Assembly: GCA_022340385.1 (NCBI GenBank)
Contig: JAJDOB010000013.1
Coordinates: forward strand, 1 to 34,257
DNA length: 34,257 nucleotides
Reading direction: 5' to 3'
DNA from: Rhodobacter sp.
GTDB lineage: Bacteria; Pseudomonadota; Alphaproteobacteria; Rhodobacterales; Rhodobacteraceae
Shown: positions 1-8,614 of the stretch, piece after piece
How the letters are laid out: each line of letters begins with the position of its first letter
Position numbering within the stretch: the first letter of the stretch is position 1
Notes under the pieces: model-generated
Databases searched by the model: none
What the model saw: only the letters and a program-made list of their open reading frames with translations
Told to the model about the DNA's origin: nothing
Program-made: the position numbers and the translations under genes

Positions 1-650
1 CTGACACAGTCGGTGCTGGCATTGGCCGGGCTGGCGACAACCAGCCCGGTGGGCAGGGTATCGGTGAAGTCGAGGTTGCCGATCCGGGCCGCATTCGCAG
101 AGTTGTCGATCGTGAAGGTCAGTGTCGATGTGCCGCCAAGCGCAACCGACAAGGGCGAAAACGACTTGCTGAAACCCGGTTTGGCCGATGTGACCGTCAG
201 ATCATGCGGCAGGGACATGCTGCTGCCTGCCGATGACGACAGGGTCAGGGCGGGGTTTGTGTGGGTTCCGGGCGTCGCGGATGTGACCTTGACGGTGATC
301 GCACAACTGGCGCCGGCGCCCAGAACACCGTCGGAAAAGCTGATTGTCGACGCGCCGTCGACAGGGGCGAACGTGGCCGCGCCGCCGCCGGTGCCAAGGC
401 AGCTGCTGGTCGCGGAATGCGGGGTCGCAAGAACCACCGACGCCGGCAGCGTGTCGGTGAAGGCAAGGTCGGTGACCGGCGCGCCCGCCGGATTCTGGAT
501 CGTGAATTGCAACGTGGATGTTGCGCCGGGCCCGATGCTGCTGGGTGAAAACGCGGTGTTGAGCGCTGGCTGGGCGGTCGCATCATTGCCCGTTGCGGCA
601 AGCCCGGTCACCAGCAGGAATATCCCGAGAATTTTCTTGATCACTGTCAT
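1..650 (-). CDS. Secreted repeat-domain surface protein, 5' part only
   Basis: The minus-strand frame is open from an ATG at 650 to the left edge, so only the first 216 residues are seen. Residues 1 to about 27 form a signal peptide: K5-K6, then the hydrophobic stretch ILGIFLLVTGLAA, then a likely cleavage after ATA-Q. The mature part shows two copies of a beta-sandwich-like module about 130 residues apart. FSPSSIGPGATSTLQFTI (34-51) is matched by FSPLSVALGGTSTLTFTI (164-181), and FTDTLP occurs at 64-69 and 195-200. Each module also has a Cys after the FTDTLP strand (C84, C215). This pattern is typical of DUF11-like conserved repeat domains in large exported or cell-wall proteins, which may carry many copies. 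A role in adhesion or surface structure is inference. The plus-strand frame over the same bases is only its shadow. Confidence 0.8.
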   Translation of the reverse strand, partial: MTVIKKILGIFLLVTGLAATGNDATAQPALNTAFSPSSIGPGATSTLQFTIQNPAGAPVTDLAFTDTLPASVVLATPHSATSSCLGTGGGAATFAPVDGASTISFSDGVLGAGASCAITVKVTSATPGTHTNPALTLSSSAGSSMSLPHDLTVTSAKPGFSKSFSPLSVALGGTSTLTFTIDNSANAARIGNLDFTDTLPTGLVVASPANASTDCV

Positions 651-976
651 TGCACCGTCCCATTCGTCTTTTGCGAACATTTCGCCCTTGGGGATGCAGG
701 ACACGCAGGTCAGAAGTCCGGAATCCGGTGTTCCGATGACCGCAGAATGCAACACGACAACTGTACAGGGCCCCAGTTGGCCGGACCCTGCCACGAGCGC
801 CGGGTCGAGAAAAGCCAAATGGATGGATTCAGAGCGAAAAAATGGGCGGATTTGGTATTAATGGAACACAGAATCGCAAAGTGTAGTTTTTTGGCGGAGC
901 TTTCCGGCCCGGGTTGCGCGAATCCGGACCGCCTGTTCGCCCGACATCGGCCGCCCGGGGCAGGCAATCCTTTTGA
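651..976. other. Intergenic region, 326 bp, no gene recognised
   Basis: It lies between the start of the exported repeat protein (650, minus) and the end of soxG (977, minus). It should hold the end of the sox transcript and the promoter of the repeat-protein gene. I see a GC-rich CCCCGGG-containing stretch near 950 but no clear hairpin followed by a T-run, and no convincing -35/-10 pair. Short frames here have no recognisable protein character. Confidence 0.5.
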
Positions 977-1534
977 CTACGAGGTGTGGGTGATCGACGT
1001 TTCGACCGCATGCAGGAACGAGCGCGCCGAGGAACTGGCCGACAACAGCAGGAAACTGTCGTCGCCCTCGCGCAGGATCAGCGCGCTCATGTGCTCCATC
1101 ACCGTGCGCCCGGCGGCATCGACGGCAAAGGCGCTGTCGTGCAGATCGAGCGGGCAAATCCGCTCCAGCGCCCGGCGCGTGCCGGGGCCGGACACTGCCA
1201 GCACCACCCAGGCGTCGGTCTGCATGGTGGTATAGCAGGCGCCGTTCAGCGCTGCCCGGACCGCAGGCTGTGCATTGGCAGTGTTGTTGTCGAACATCAG
1301 TAGCGCCTGGTCGGGGCCGGTGCGGATCAGCCGGTGGGCCTTGCCGGCGGCGGACATGCCGGGCGCGGGCAGGTCAAGCCCGAACGCCGCCCTGATCGCC
1401 TGCGTCGCCGCGGCCTCGCCGCCCAGCGGGATTGCCAGGGACACCAGCGCCAGCCCGGAACGCTCGATCAGCCGGACATCGGGCAAGGATTTGTCATAGC
1501 CGCCAAGGATCGGGGCAGGGGACAGGTTAGCCAC
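977..1534 (-). CDS. soxG: Sarcosine oxidase subunit gamma
   Basis: Gamma subunit (185 aa) of heterotetrameric sarcosine oxidase, a cytosolic enzyme that oxidatively demethylates sarcosine to glycine. The sequence has the SoxG character: LIERSGLALVSLAIPLGG near the N terminus, a central stretch with AVSGPGTRRALERICPLDLH, and the C-terminal RSFLHAVETS. It resembles a fragment of the aminomethyltransferase fold. I choose the GTG at 1534. It overlaps the soxA stop by 8 bases and has a GGGAG ribosome site about 10 bases upstream. The longer frame starting at 1612 would add 26 residues lying inside soxA. It is the last gene of soxBDAG, and its overlap with soxA suggests translational coupling and a fixed subunit ratio. 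Confidence 0.9.
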   Translation of the reverse strand: MANLSPAPILGGYDKSLPDVRLIERSGLALVSLAIPLGGEAAATQAIRAAFGLDLPAPGMSAAGKAHRLIRTGPDQALLMFDNNTANAQPAVRAALNGACYTTMQTDAWVVLAVSGPGTRRALERICPLDLHDSAFAVDAAGRTVMEHMSALILREGDDSFLLLSASSSARSFLHAVETSITHTS

Positions 1535-4430
1535 GCTGACGTTCTCCCTCGGGGTCGATGTGATGGGTCGCAACCACGCGGACGCGGGTGTCCTTGCCGC
1601 GCACCGGATCATAGGCGCGCAGGATGTCGCCCATGCGGTCGGCGCCGCGTTTCAGAAACCCCAGCCCGATGGAATGGCCCAGTTCGGGCGAGTGGGCGAC
1701 GGATGTCATCCAGCCCAGATCGCTGTGCATGTCCGGGGTTTCGTCATTGATTTCAATGAAATGCGCGCCGGCGTTCAGCGCATCGGAGGGGTCCACAGGC
1801 TGAAATCCGACCAGCCGCAGATCATCGTCGCGGTTCATTTCGGGGCGTTCCGACAAGGTGGAGCCGATGCCGTCCTTCTTCTTTGACACCATCCTGCCCA
1901 GGCCCAGTTGCGCCGCCGTGGTCTGCCCGTTCAGTTCGTTTCCGGCGGCGTGGCCCTTTTCGATGCGCATGACTCCCAGCGCTTCGGTGCCGTAGGGAAC
2001 CACCGCGAATTCCTTGCCCGCCGCCATCAGCGCGCGGATCATCGCGTCGCCATAACGCGCAGGCACGGCGATCTCGTAGGCCAGTTCGCCCGAGAAAGAG
2101 ATGCGGAACAGCCGTGCGGGCGTGCCGCCGCAGACGGTGCATTCGGCGCAGGCCATGAACGGGAAGGCGGCGTTGGACAGGTCCAGATCGTCGACCACCT
2201 TGGCCAGCAGCGCGCGCGCGTTCGGCCCGGCGACGGCGAATTGCGCCCAGGCGTCGGTGGTCGAGATCAGGTGCACGTCCAGATCGGGCCACAGGCATTG
2301 CCGCGCGAATTCCATGTTGCGAAACACCGTGGCGGCGTTGGCGGTGGTGGTGGTCATCACGAAATGAGTTTCGCCAAGCCGCGCCGTGGTGCCGTCGTCA
2401 TGGCAGATGCCATCCTCGCGCAGCATCAGCCCGTAACGGACCTTGCCGACGGGCAGCCCGGCAAAGGCGTTGGCATAGATTTTGTTCAGGAATTCAGCGG
2501 CATCGCGGCCCTGCACGTCGATCTTGCCCAGCGTCGTCACATCGCAGATGCCGACCGACCGGCGGGTTTGGGTCACCTCGCGGTCGACACTGTCGCGCCA
2601 GCCTTTCTCGCCCGGGTGGCGGAACCATTGCGCGCGCAGCCAGATGCCGGTTTCGACGAAATCGGCGCCGTTTTCCTGCGCCCAGGCGTGGCTGGGCGTG
2701 CGGCGAACCGGGCGGAAATCGCGGCCCCGCGCCCGGCCCGCAAAGGCGCCGATGGGGACGGGCGTACAGGGCGGGCGGAAAATCGTGGTGCCGGTTTCGG
2801 GGATGGTCTTGCCGCTGGCCTCTGCCATCAGCGCCAGGCCCAGCACATTGGCGGTCTTGCCCTGGTCGGTCGCCATTCCAAGCGTCGTGTAGCGCTTCAG
2901 ATGCTCGACCGCGCGAAAGCCTTCCAGATGGCTTTGCCTGATATCCTTGGCGGTCACGTCATTCTGCAGATCGACCCAGGCGCGCTTGTGGCCCTTCACA
3001 TGCCAGAATGGCTTGATGTCAAAGGCTTCGTCCTCTGCCCTGGGCACGGGTTTGCGGCTGGGGGCAAAGCCCAGATCCCGGACGGCGGCATTGGCCGCGG
3101 CGCGCCCTTCGGCCAGTGCGGCGGCCAGGGTCATGGCCCCGTTGGCGGCCCCGGCGACGGCCATGCCCGGCGGCAGGTCGGGGCCCGGAACGAAGGCGGC
3201 GATATCGTCGCGCCATGTCGGGCGACCGCGCTGATGGCAGGTCAGATGGACGTTCGGCGACCAGCCGCCGGACACGGCAAGACAGTCTGCCTCGATCCGG
3301 CGGCCGGCATTGGTGAGGACGGTTTTCAGCTCCTTGCGGCCGGTGGTATCGACGATGAATTCGTCCAGGCGGGTGTCGACAATGCCGGTGACGGCGACGC
3401 CAAGCGCGCTCAGGTCCGCCGCAGTGCGCCTGCCGTCGTCATTGTTGGTGAACACCGCGACCCGCTGCCCGGGCGTCACCCCGAAGCGGTTGGAATAGGC
3501 GCGCACCGCACCGGCCAGCATCACGCCGGGGCGGTCGTTGTTGGCAAAGGCGATCGGGCGTTCCGTGGCCCCGGCGCAAAGCACCGAGCGTCTGGAATAG
3601 ATGCGCCAAAGCACCTGCCGGGGCTTGCCGCCCGAATTTGCCAGATGATCGGTGCGGCGTTCCAGCGCGCCGAAGATACCGTGATCGAACGCGCCGAATA
3701 CGCTGGTGCGGGTCATGCAGCGGACGTTGTCCATCGCCAGCAACTCGGCCCAGGCCCGGGCCGCCCAGTCATGGCCGGGGATCGCATCGACCTCGTAAGT
3801 CTCTGAATTCAAACGGCCACCGGGGCGGAAATCCTCGTCCGCGACGATCACCCGCGCCTTGGCGCGCCCGGCGGCCAGCGCGGCGGACAACCCGGCGGGA
3901 CCAGCGCCAATGACCAGCAGGTCGCAGTGCAGATATCCGTGGTCGTAGACATCCGGGTCGGGCTGCAGGGACAGCCTGCCAAGACCTGCAGAGGCGCGGA
4001 TGACCGGCTCGTACAGCTTTTCCCAGAACGCCTTGGGCCACATGAAGGTCTTGTAATAGAAACCGGCGCTGAGGAAGGGCGCCAGCAGATCGTTGACGGC
4101 CATGATGTCGAATTCAAGGCTGCCGCGATGGTTCTGGCTGGTGGCGTGCAGCCCGTCGAACAGTTCGGCCACGGTTGCCCGCGTGTTGGGTTCCAGGGCG
4201 GCACCCCGGCGCAGTTGCACCAGAGCGTTGGGTTCTTCAGAGCCGGCGCTGAAAACGCCGCGCGGGCGATGGTATTTGAACGAGCGTGCAATTAACCTCT
4301 GGCCGTTGGCAAGCAACGCGGAGGCCAGGGTATCACCTTGATATCCCATCATGTTCCGGCCGTTGAACGAGAAATTCAGCGGTCGGGCGCGGTCGGTCAG
4401 ACCCGGGTTCAGGCGATTGGGCCGGGTCAT
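1527..4430 (-). CDS. soxA: Sarcosine oxidase subunit alpha
   Basis: Large subunit (967 aa, normal for the family) of heterotetrameric sarcosine oxidase. The complex converts sarcosine, O2 and tetrahydrofolate to glycine, H2O2 and 5,10-methylene-tetrahydrofolate. Residues 1-110 are the N-terminal ferredoxin-like domain (SFKYHRPRGVFSAGSEEPNAL). A dinucleotide-binding fold starts at LLVIGAGPAGLSAALAAGRA (GAGPAG 175-180), continues to about residue 450 and includes the ATERP segment. The last 380 residues or so are a GcvT-like aminomethyltransferase domain that takes the one-carbon unit to folate. Its ATG overlaps the soxD stop as ATGA, so the two are translationally coupled. The gene is complete, without frameshift. 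Confidence 0.96.
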   Translation of the reverse strand: MTRPNRLNPGLTDRARPLNFSFNGRNMMGYQGDTLASALLANGQRLIARSFKYHRPRGVFSAGSEEPNALVQLRRGAALEPNTRATVAELFDGLHATSQNHRGSLEFDIMAVNDLLAPFLSAGFYYKTFMWPKAFWEKLYEPVIRASAGLGRLSLQPDPDVYDHGYLHCDLLVIGAGPAGLSAALAAGRAKARVIVADEDFRPGGRLNSETYEVDAIPGHDWAARAWAELLAMDNVRCMTRTSVFGAFDHGIFGALERRTDHLANSGGKPRQVLWRIYSRRSVLCAGATERPIAFANNDRPGVMLAGAVRAYSNRFGVTPGQRVAVFTNNDDGRRTAADLSALGVAVTGIVDTRLDEFIVDTTGRKELKTVLTNAGRRIEADCLAVSGGWSPNVHLTCHQRGRPTWRDDIAAFVPGPDLPPGMAVAGAANGAMTLAAALAEGRAAANAAVRDLGFAPSRKPVPRAEDEAFDIKPFWHVKGHKRAWVDLQNDVTAKDIRQSHLEGFRAVEHLKRYTTLGMATDQGKTANVLGLALMAEASGKTIPETGTTIFRPPCTPVPIGAFAGRARGRDFRPVRRTPSHAWAQENGADFVETGIWLRAQWFRHPGEKGWRDSVDREVTQTRRSVGICDVTTLGKIDVQGRDAAEFLNKIYANAFAGLPVGKVRYGLMLREDGICHDDGTTARLGETHFVMTTTTANAATVFRNMEFARQCLWPDLDVHLISTTDAWAQFAVAGPNARALLAKVVDDLDLSNAAFPFMACAECTVCGGTPARLFRISFSGELAYEIAVPARYGDAMIRALMAAGKEFAVVPYGTEALGVMRIEKGHAAGNELNGQTTAAQLGLGRMVSKKKDGIGSTLSERPEMNRDDDLRLVGFQPVDPSDALNAGAHFIEINDETPDMHSDLGWMTSVAHSPELGHSIGLGFLKRGADRMGDILRAYDPVRGKDTRVRVVATHHIDPEGERQRG

Positions 4431-4714
4431 TTGCCGCGTCCGCGCCGGCGGGCCACATCGCGGGCCAGTTCGACGCTGGTGATCTTGTGCGTCAGCGTGT
4501 TGCGGGTGACCACCAGCCAGGACCGGTCGCCGTGTTCGTGATACCAGAGTTCCGCCATTTCGCCCGCCACATTGTCGCGCAAGTACATGTATTCATGAAA
4601 TTTATCTGCCGCGTCCTCGGCCTGCCAGTCGGGCCGGTCGATCAGCGCGGCGTCGCCCTTGTAGACGAATTCGGCGGCATCGCGGGGGCCAAGCAGCGGG
4701 TGGTCGATGATCAT
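4427..4714 (-). CDS. soxD: Sarcosine oxidase subunit delta
   Basis: Small subunit (95 aa) of heterotetrameric sarcosine oxidase. It is identified by its place between soxB and soxA and by the family pattern: the N-terminal GPRDAAEFVYKGDA, the central YMYLRDNVAGEMAELWYHEHGDRSWLVVTRNTLTH. The ATG at 4714 has an AGGAG ribosome site 10 bases upstream. In characterised delta subunits the N terminus carries a zinc-binding CPxCG motif and a further Cys near the centre. Here the equivalent reads DHPLLGPRD, and the whole protein contains no cysteine, so the classical zinc site is absent. It ends in an arginine-rich tail (ARRRGRGK) and overlaps soxA by 4 bases. Confidence 0.92.
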   Translation of the reverse strand: MIIDHPLLGPRDAAEFVYKGDAALIDRPDWQAEDAADKFHEYMYLRDNVAGEMAELWYHEHGDRSWLVVTRNTLTHKITSVELARDVARRRGRGK

Positions 4715-4776
4715 GTCAGCGCGGCTCCTGTCGCGGGAAATGCGGATCGGGTTTGTATCGGACCGGGGCGGCCATC

Positions 4777-6027
4777 TCAGTGCAGGTTCGGGTGGGCGCC
4801 GACGCCCTTTTCGTCGATTGGCGCGCCGCGTCTGAACCGGTCGAGGCGGAACGCGCCTGCCACCTCATGCGGGCGGCCGGTGGCCAGCAGATGCGCGTAG
4901 CAGTAGCCCGACGCGGGCGTCGCCTTGAACCCGCCATAGCACCAGCCGCCGTTGAAATAGAGCCCGTCGATATGGGTCTTGTCGATGAAGGGAGAGCCGT
5001 CCATCGACATGTCCATCACGCCGCCCCACATCCGCAGCAGCCGCGCGCGGCCGATCATCGGCATGATCGCCATGCCGCCCTCGCACACGTCCTCGACCAC
5101 GGGCAGGTTGCCGCGCTGGGCATAGGTGTTGTAGCCGTCGATATCGCCGCCGAACACCAGCCCGCCCTTGTCGGACTGGCTGACATAGAAATGCCCCGCG
5201 CCGAAGGTGATGACACCGGGCAGGGTGGGTTTCAGCCCCTCGGTGACGAAAGCCTGCAACACATGGCTTTCGATCGGCAGGCGCATGCCGGCAAGCGCCA
5301 TCACGCGGCTGGACGACCCGGCGACGCAGACCGCTGTTTTCCCGGCGCGGATCGGGCCGCGCGCGGTCTCGACCCCGACGCAGGCCCCGTTTTCCATGCG
5401 GAATCCGGTGACCTCGCAATTCTGGATGATGTCGACGCCGCGCATGTCGGCACCGCGCGCATAGCCCCAGGCAACCGCGTCGTGGCGCACCGTGCCGCCG
5501 CGTTTCTGGCGCAACGCGCCCTGAATCGGGAAACGCGCGTTGTCAAAGTCGAGAAACGGGCAAAGCGCGCGGATTTCCTCCGGGCCCAGCAATTCGGAAT
5601 CCGCCCCGCTCAGCCGCATCGCGTTGGCGCGGCGGGCGAAGGCATCGCGCTGCGGGTCGCTGTGGATCAGGTTGAGAATCGAGCGCTGGCTTACCATCGC
5701 GTTATAGTTGAAATCCTGTTCCAGATTTTCCCATAATTTCAGCGACTTTTCATAAAACGGCTGGTTGCCCGGCAGCAGATAGTTCGACCGGATGATCGTG
5801 GTGTTGCGCCCGATATTGCCCGACCCGAGCCAGCCCTTTTCCAGCACCGCGACATTGGTGATGCCGAATTCTTTTGCCAGGTAATAGGCTGTCGCCAGCC
5901 CGTGCCCGCCGGCACCGACGATGACGATGTCGTATTGCGGTTTGGGATCGGGTTCGCGCCAGACCGGTTTCCAGCCCTTGTTGCCTGTCAGGCCTTCCCA
6001 GAAGACCTTGAACGCCGAATATCCCAT
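4777..6027 (-). CDS. soxB: Sarcosine oxidase subunit beta
   Basis: Beta subunit (416 aa) of heterotetrameric sarcosine oxidase, of the D-amino-acid-oxidase fold, where sarcosine is oxidised. The FAD-binding fold begins DIVIVGAGGHGLATAYYLA (GxGxxG at 38-43) and is followed by VLEKGWLGSGNIGRNTTIIRSNY, typical of the family. His182, in RHDAVAWGYARG, lies where characterised beta subunits attach FMN covalently; this assignment comes from motif position. The C-terminal part has WGGVMDMSMDGSPFI and GWCYGGFKATPASG, also characteristic. It is the first gene of soxBDAG, with 62 bases before soxD. Its promoter must lie in the 84-base gap shared with the divergent AraC-type regulator. Confidence 0.96.
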   Translation of the reverse strand: MGYSAFKVFWEGLTGNKGWKPVWREPDPKPQYDIVIVGAGGHGLATAYYLAKEFGITNVAVLEKGWLGSGNIGRNTTIIRSNYLLPGNQPFYEKSLKLWENLEQDFNYNAMVSQRSILNLIHSDPQRDAFARRANAMRLSGADSELLGPEEIRALCPFLDFDNARFPIQGALRQKRGGTVRHDAVAWGYARGADMRGVDIIQNCEVTGFRMENGACVGVETARGPIRAGKTAVCVAGSSSRVMALAGMRLPIESHVLQAFVTEGLKPTLPGVITFGAGHFYVSQSDKGGLVFGGDIDGYNTYAQRGNLPVVEDVCEGGMAIMPMIGRARLLRMWGGVMDMSMDGSPFIDKTHIDGLYFNGGWCYGGFKATPASGYCYAHLLATGRPHEVAGAFRLDRFRRGAPIDEKGVGAHPNLH

Positions 6028-6111
6028 GCCCGACTCGCTTTGGATGCCGGGGTCAGTGTCGGCCGGTGATCGGCGCTATACTTTTCCAAAACAGACATTT
6101 ACCTATCGGAA
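6028..6111. promoter_or_regulatory. Divergent promoter region soxB / AraC regulator
   Basis: These 84 bases separate the start of soxBDAG (minus) from the GlxA-type regulator gene (plus), so both promoters must lie here. The right half is AT-richer (TATACTTTTCCAAAACAG, near 6080-6097). I cannot point to a confident -35/-10 pair or operator. The arrangement is typical of a regulator controlling its divergent target. Confidence 0.5.
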
Positions 6112-7065
6112 ATGGACAAGACCGGTTCAAACCGCCCGACCCGGATCGGGGTGCTGCCGCTGCCGGGCTTTGCGCTGATGTCATATGCCTGCGTGGTCGA
6201 GCCGTTTCGCGCGGCCAACCTGCTGGCCCGGCGGGTGCTTTATGAAATGGTGCATTTCTCGTCCGGCGGGGCGGTGCCGAGTTCGGGCGCGGTGGTGGCC
6301 GGGGCTACGGCAGAGGTGGGCGAGACGCCGGATCTGGACATCCTGTTCGTGGTGGCCGGGGGCGATCCGGCGGGGTTTGACGACGCGCGGGTACTGGGCT
6401 GGCTGGGGCGGATGGCGCGGCGCGGTGTCGTGCTGGGCGGCGTGTCGGGCGGGCCGGTGATCCTGGCGCGCGCCGGGCTGATGGCGGGGCGGCGCATGAC
6501 GGTGCATTGGGAACACGCGACGGCGCTGGCGGAAATCTCGCCCGGGCTGATGATCGAACGGTCGCTGTATGTGATCGACCGCGACCGTGTGACCTGTGCG
6601 GGCGGCACGGCGCCGCTGGATCTGATGCATACCCTGATCGCGCGCGATCATGGACGGGCGTTTGCGCGCCGGGTCAGCGACTGGTTTCTGCACACCGATA
6701 TCCGCCCCGCGTCGGGGGCGCAGCGCGGCGGGCTGGTCGAACGCGTCGGCACCACCGCGGCGCCGGTATTGGACGCGGTCGAGGCGATGGAAAACCACGT
6801 CGCCGATCCGCTGGTGCTGGCCGATCTGGCGGCGATCGCGGGTGTGTCGGCGCGCCAGTTGAACCGGGTGTTCCGCGACCGGCTGGGCACCAGCACCATG
6901 GGCTATTACCGGATGCTGCGGCTGGATGTGGCGAACCGGCTGATGGCGCAGTCGCCGCTGCCGCTGACAGAGATCGCGCTGGCCACCGGGTTTGCAAATT
7001 CTGCCCATTTTTCAAGAGCCTACCGGCAGAAATTCGGCAAGGCACCGTCGCGGATGCGCAGGTGA
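6112..7065 (+). CDS. GlxA/GbdR-like AraC-family transcription regulator
   Basis: A 317-residue regulator. An N-terminal DJ-1/PfpI (class I glutamine amidotransferase-like) sensor domain (about 10-195) is joined to a C-terminal AraC double helix-turn-helix (about 215-317: LVLADLAAIAGVSARQLNRVF and PLPLTEIALATGFANSAHFSRAYRQKFG). The nucleophile elbow reads GGVSGGP, with Ser112 in place of the usual Cys, so the domain should sense rather than catalyse. Known members include GbdR and CdhR, which activate glycine betaine, dimethylglycine and carnitine catabolism in Pseudomonas. It is divergent from soxBDAG, so control of sarcosine catabolism in response to a methylated-amine intermediate is a reasonable inference. 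The ATG at 6112 has only a weak CGGA ribosome site. The downstream amidotransferase follows after 53 bases. Confidence 0.88.
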   Translation: MDKTGSNRPTRIGVLPLPGFALMSYACVVEPFRAANLLARRVLYEMVHFSSGGAVPSSGAVVAGATAEVGETPDLDILFVVAGGDPAGFDDARVLGWLGRMARRGVVLGGVSGGPVILARAGLMAGRRMTVHWEHATALAEISPGLMIERSLYVIDRDRVTCAGGTAPLDLMHTLIARDHGRAFARRVSDWFLHTDIRPASGAQRGGLVERVGTTAAPVLDAVEAMENHVADPLVLADLAAIAGVSARQLNRVFRDRLGTSTMGYYRMLRLDVANRLMAQSPLPLTEIALATGFANSAHFSRAYRQKFGKAPSRMRR

Positions 7066-7118
7066 CTTGTGCTTTTCCGGATTGCGGCCAGGGTCACCGT
7101 GCCACGGGTGGAGGGGCC

Positions 7119-7838
7119 ATGAATATCCTGGTTCTGCAGCATGAACGCATCGAGCATCCCGGCATTTTCCGCAAATTCCTGGCCGAGGACGGGCATAGCT
7201 GGGATCCGGTCGTGCTGGACGAGGGCGAGGCGCTGCCGCCGCTGGACGGCTATGACGCATTGTGGGTGATGGGCGGGCCGATGGATGTCTGGCAGGAAGA
7301 TGCGTATCCGTGGTTGCGGGATGAAAAAGCCCTGATCGCAGAGGCCGTGTCGGCGCGCGGGATGCCGTTTCTGGGCCTGTGCCTGGGGCATCAGTTGCTG
7401 GCAGAGGCGCTGGGCGGGTCGGTCGGCCCGTCGGCAACGCCCGAGATCGGCATTCTGGACGTGCAGAGGGCCGCGCGCGGCGCCGGCGGTGACTGGATGG
7501 ACGGTCTGCCCAAGGTTTTCAGGGCGCTGCAATGGCACAGTGCCGAAGTCACGGTGCTGCCGCCGGGCGCCGAGGTGCTGGCGACCTCGCCGGGCTGCGC
7601 GGTGCAGGCGATGAAATGCGGCCCGCGGGCCTATTCGACGCAGTTCCATGCCGAGATCGAGGCCGACACGTTGACCGACTGGACGGCAATTCCGGGCCAT
7701 CGCGCGGCGCTGGACGGCGAGATCGGGCCGGACGGGGCGGCGCGGATGCAGGCGGATGCGCGGGAAAACATGCGCGATCTCAATGCGATGGCGAAACGAT
7801 TGTATGTGAACTGGTTGCAGGCGGCGGTGCGGATCTAG
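7119..7838 (+). CDS. Class I glutamine amidotransferase domain protein
   Basis: A stand-alone class I glutamine amidotransferase of 239 residues, similar in length to GMP-synthase-like GATases. The catalytic triad is visible: Cys88 in GLCLGHQLL, and His177 with Glu179 in TQFHAEIE. The oxyanion-strand motif VMGGPMDV (50-57) is also present. I choose the ATG at 7119 because of the strong GGAGGGG ribosome site just before it; the same frame is open much further upstream but there overlaps the regulator gene. The family includes enzymes that hydrolyse gamma-glutamyl amides or supply ammonia. Linked to a sarcosine oxidase regulator it may act on an amine or gamma-glutamyl intermediate, but this is inference. 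It ends 3 bases from the convergent protease gene. Confidence 0.85.
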   Translation: MNILVLQHERIEHPGIFRKFLAEDGHSWDPVVLDEGEALPPLDGYDALWVMGGPMDVWQEDAYPWLRDEKALIAEAVSARGMPFLGLCLGHQLLAEALGGSVGPSATPEIGILDVQRAARGAGGDWMDGLPKVFRALQWHSAEVTVLPPGAEVLATSPGCAVQAMKCGPRAYSTQFHAEIEADTLTDWTAIPGHRAALDGEIGPDGAARMQADARENMRDLNAMAKRLYVNWLQAAVRI

Positions 7839-7841
7839 GCG

Positions 7842-8498
7842 TCAGGCGGCCGCGCTGAACATCTGCCAGTGCAGCCGGATCGGCGGTATGAAAAACAGGA
7901 TCAGCCCCAGTTTCATGAAGCAGTAGATCATCGCCGGGATCCACAGCACGCAGATCACGACGCCGACGCCGCCCGCGATGCGCATGGCGCGCTGCGGTTC
8001 GGTGACGCGCAACAGCATCAGGTGGAACAGCTTGCCGCCGTCCAGCGGCTGCGCCGGGACCAGGTTCAGCAGCGCCAGAAACAGGTTGATCAGCGCCAGC
8101 GAATCCAGCGCCCAGTAGGCCAGCCCGAAATCCATGTAGCGCAGCAGCAGCGAGGCACCGGCCCAGATCGTCAGGTTCACGATCGGGCCCATGGCGACGA
8201 TCAGTTCATCCTGATAGCGCGTCGGCGCCCGGGCGGGTTCGCAGAAGCCGCCGCCGCCGAATATGAAGATCCGGCGCACCGGCACGCGCTGGATGTGGCA
8301 GCCCCAGGCGTGGCCAAGTTCGTGCAGGAAGATCGACAGAACCACCATTCCGAAGAACGCGCTGCTGTAGGCCAGCGCCAGCATGCCACCGCTGAAATAG
8401 ACGAAGAACAGCGCCAGAAAGATAATGCTGGTGCCGATCTGAACGGAAATGCCGAAGGGGCCGCGAAACTGGAACAGGACGGATTTGTCATTGAACAT
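7842..8498 (-). CDS. Site-2 protease family (M50) membrane zinc protease
   Basis: A polytopic membrane protein of 218 residues of the S2P/M50 family, which cleave substrates inside the membrane. The zinc motif HELGH lies at 59-63 in a hydrophobic segment (His59, Glu60, His63). The third-ligand motif NLVPAQPLDGGKL lies at 145-157 with Asp153. About five or six membrane segments are apparent, including 21-36, 48-62, 101-118 and 134-148. There is no CBS or PDZ domain, so it belongs to the short class often encoded alone, whose substrate is unknown. It is convergent with the amidotransferase and divergent from the Mo-hydroxylase unit; one copy of the shared tripartite motif lies 116 bases upstream of its start. 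Regulation by that motif is uncertain. Confidence 0.88.
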   Translation of the reverse strand: MFNDKSVLFQFRGPFGISVQIGTSIIFLALFFVYFSGGMLALAYSSAFFGMVVLSIFLHELGHAWGCHIQRVPVRRIFIFGGGGFCEPARAPTRYQDELIVAMGPIVNLTIWAGASLLLRYMDFGLAYWALDSLALINLFLALLNLVPAQPLDGGKLFHLMLLRVTEPQRAMRIAGGVGVVICVLWIPAMIYCFMKLGLILFFIPPIRLHWQMFSAAA

Positions 8499-8614
8499 CC
8501 CGAAGCGGTAGCCACGTCAGCGGTTCAGGTCAACCGGGTCTCGGCGGCGCGGGGCGGCGACAGGCGCGTCGCCTTTGGCGGACTGCGGGCGAGGGCCAAT
8601 GCGCGGGAAAATCC

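Noticed and set aside
13-861. Plus-strand open frame at the left edge
   Set aside because: The minus strand has a signal peptide and two repeat modules in frame; the plus frame is its complement and has no ribosome site.
1908-3806. Long plus-strand open frame opposite soxA (632 codons)
   Set aside because: It is antisense to an intact soxA, has the His/Arg/Gly-rich composition of a GC-rich shadow frame, and shows no domain.
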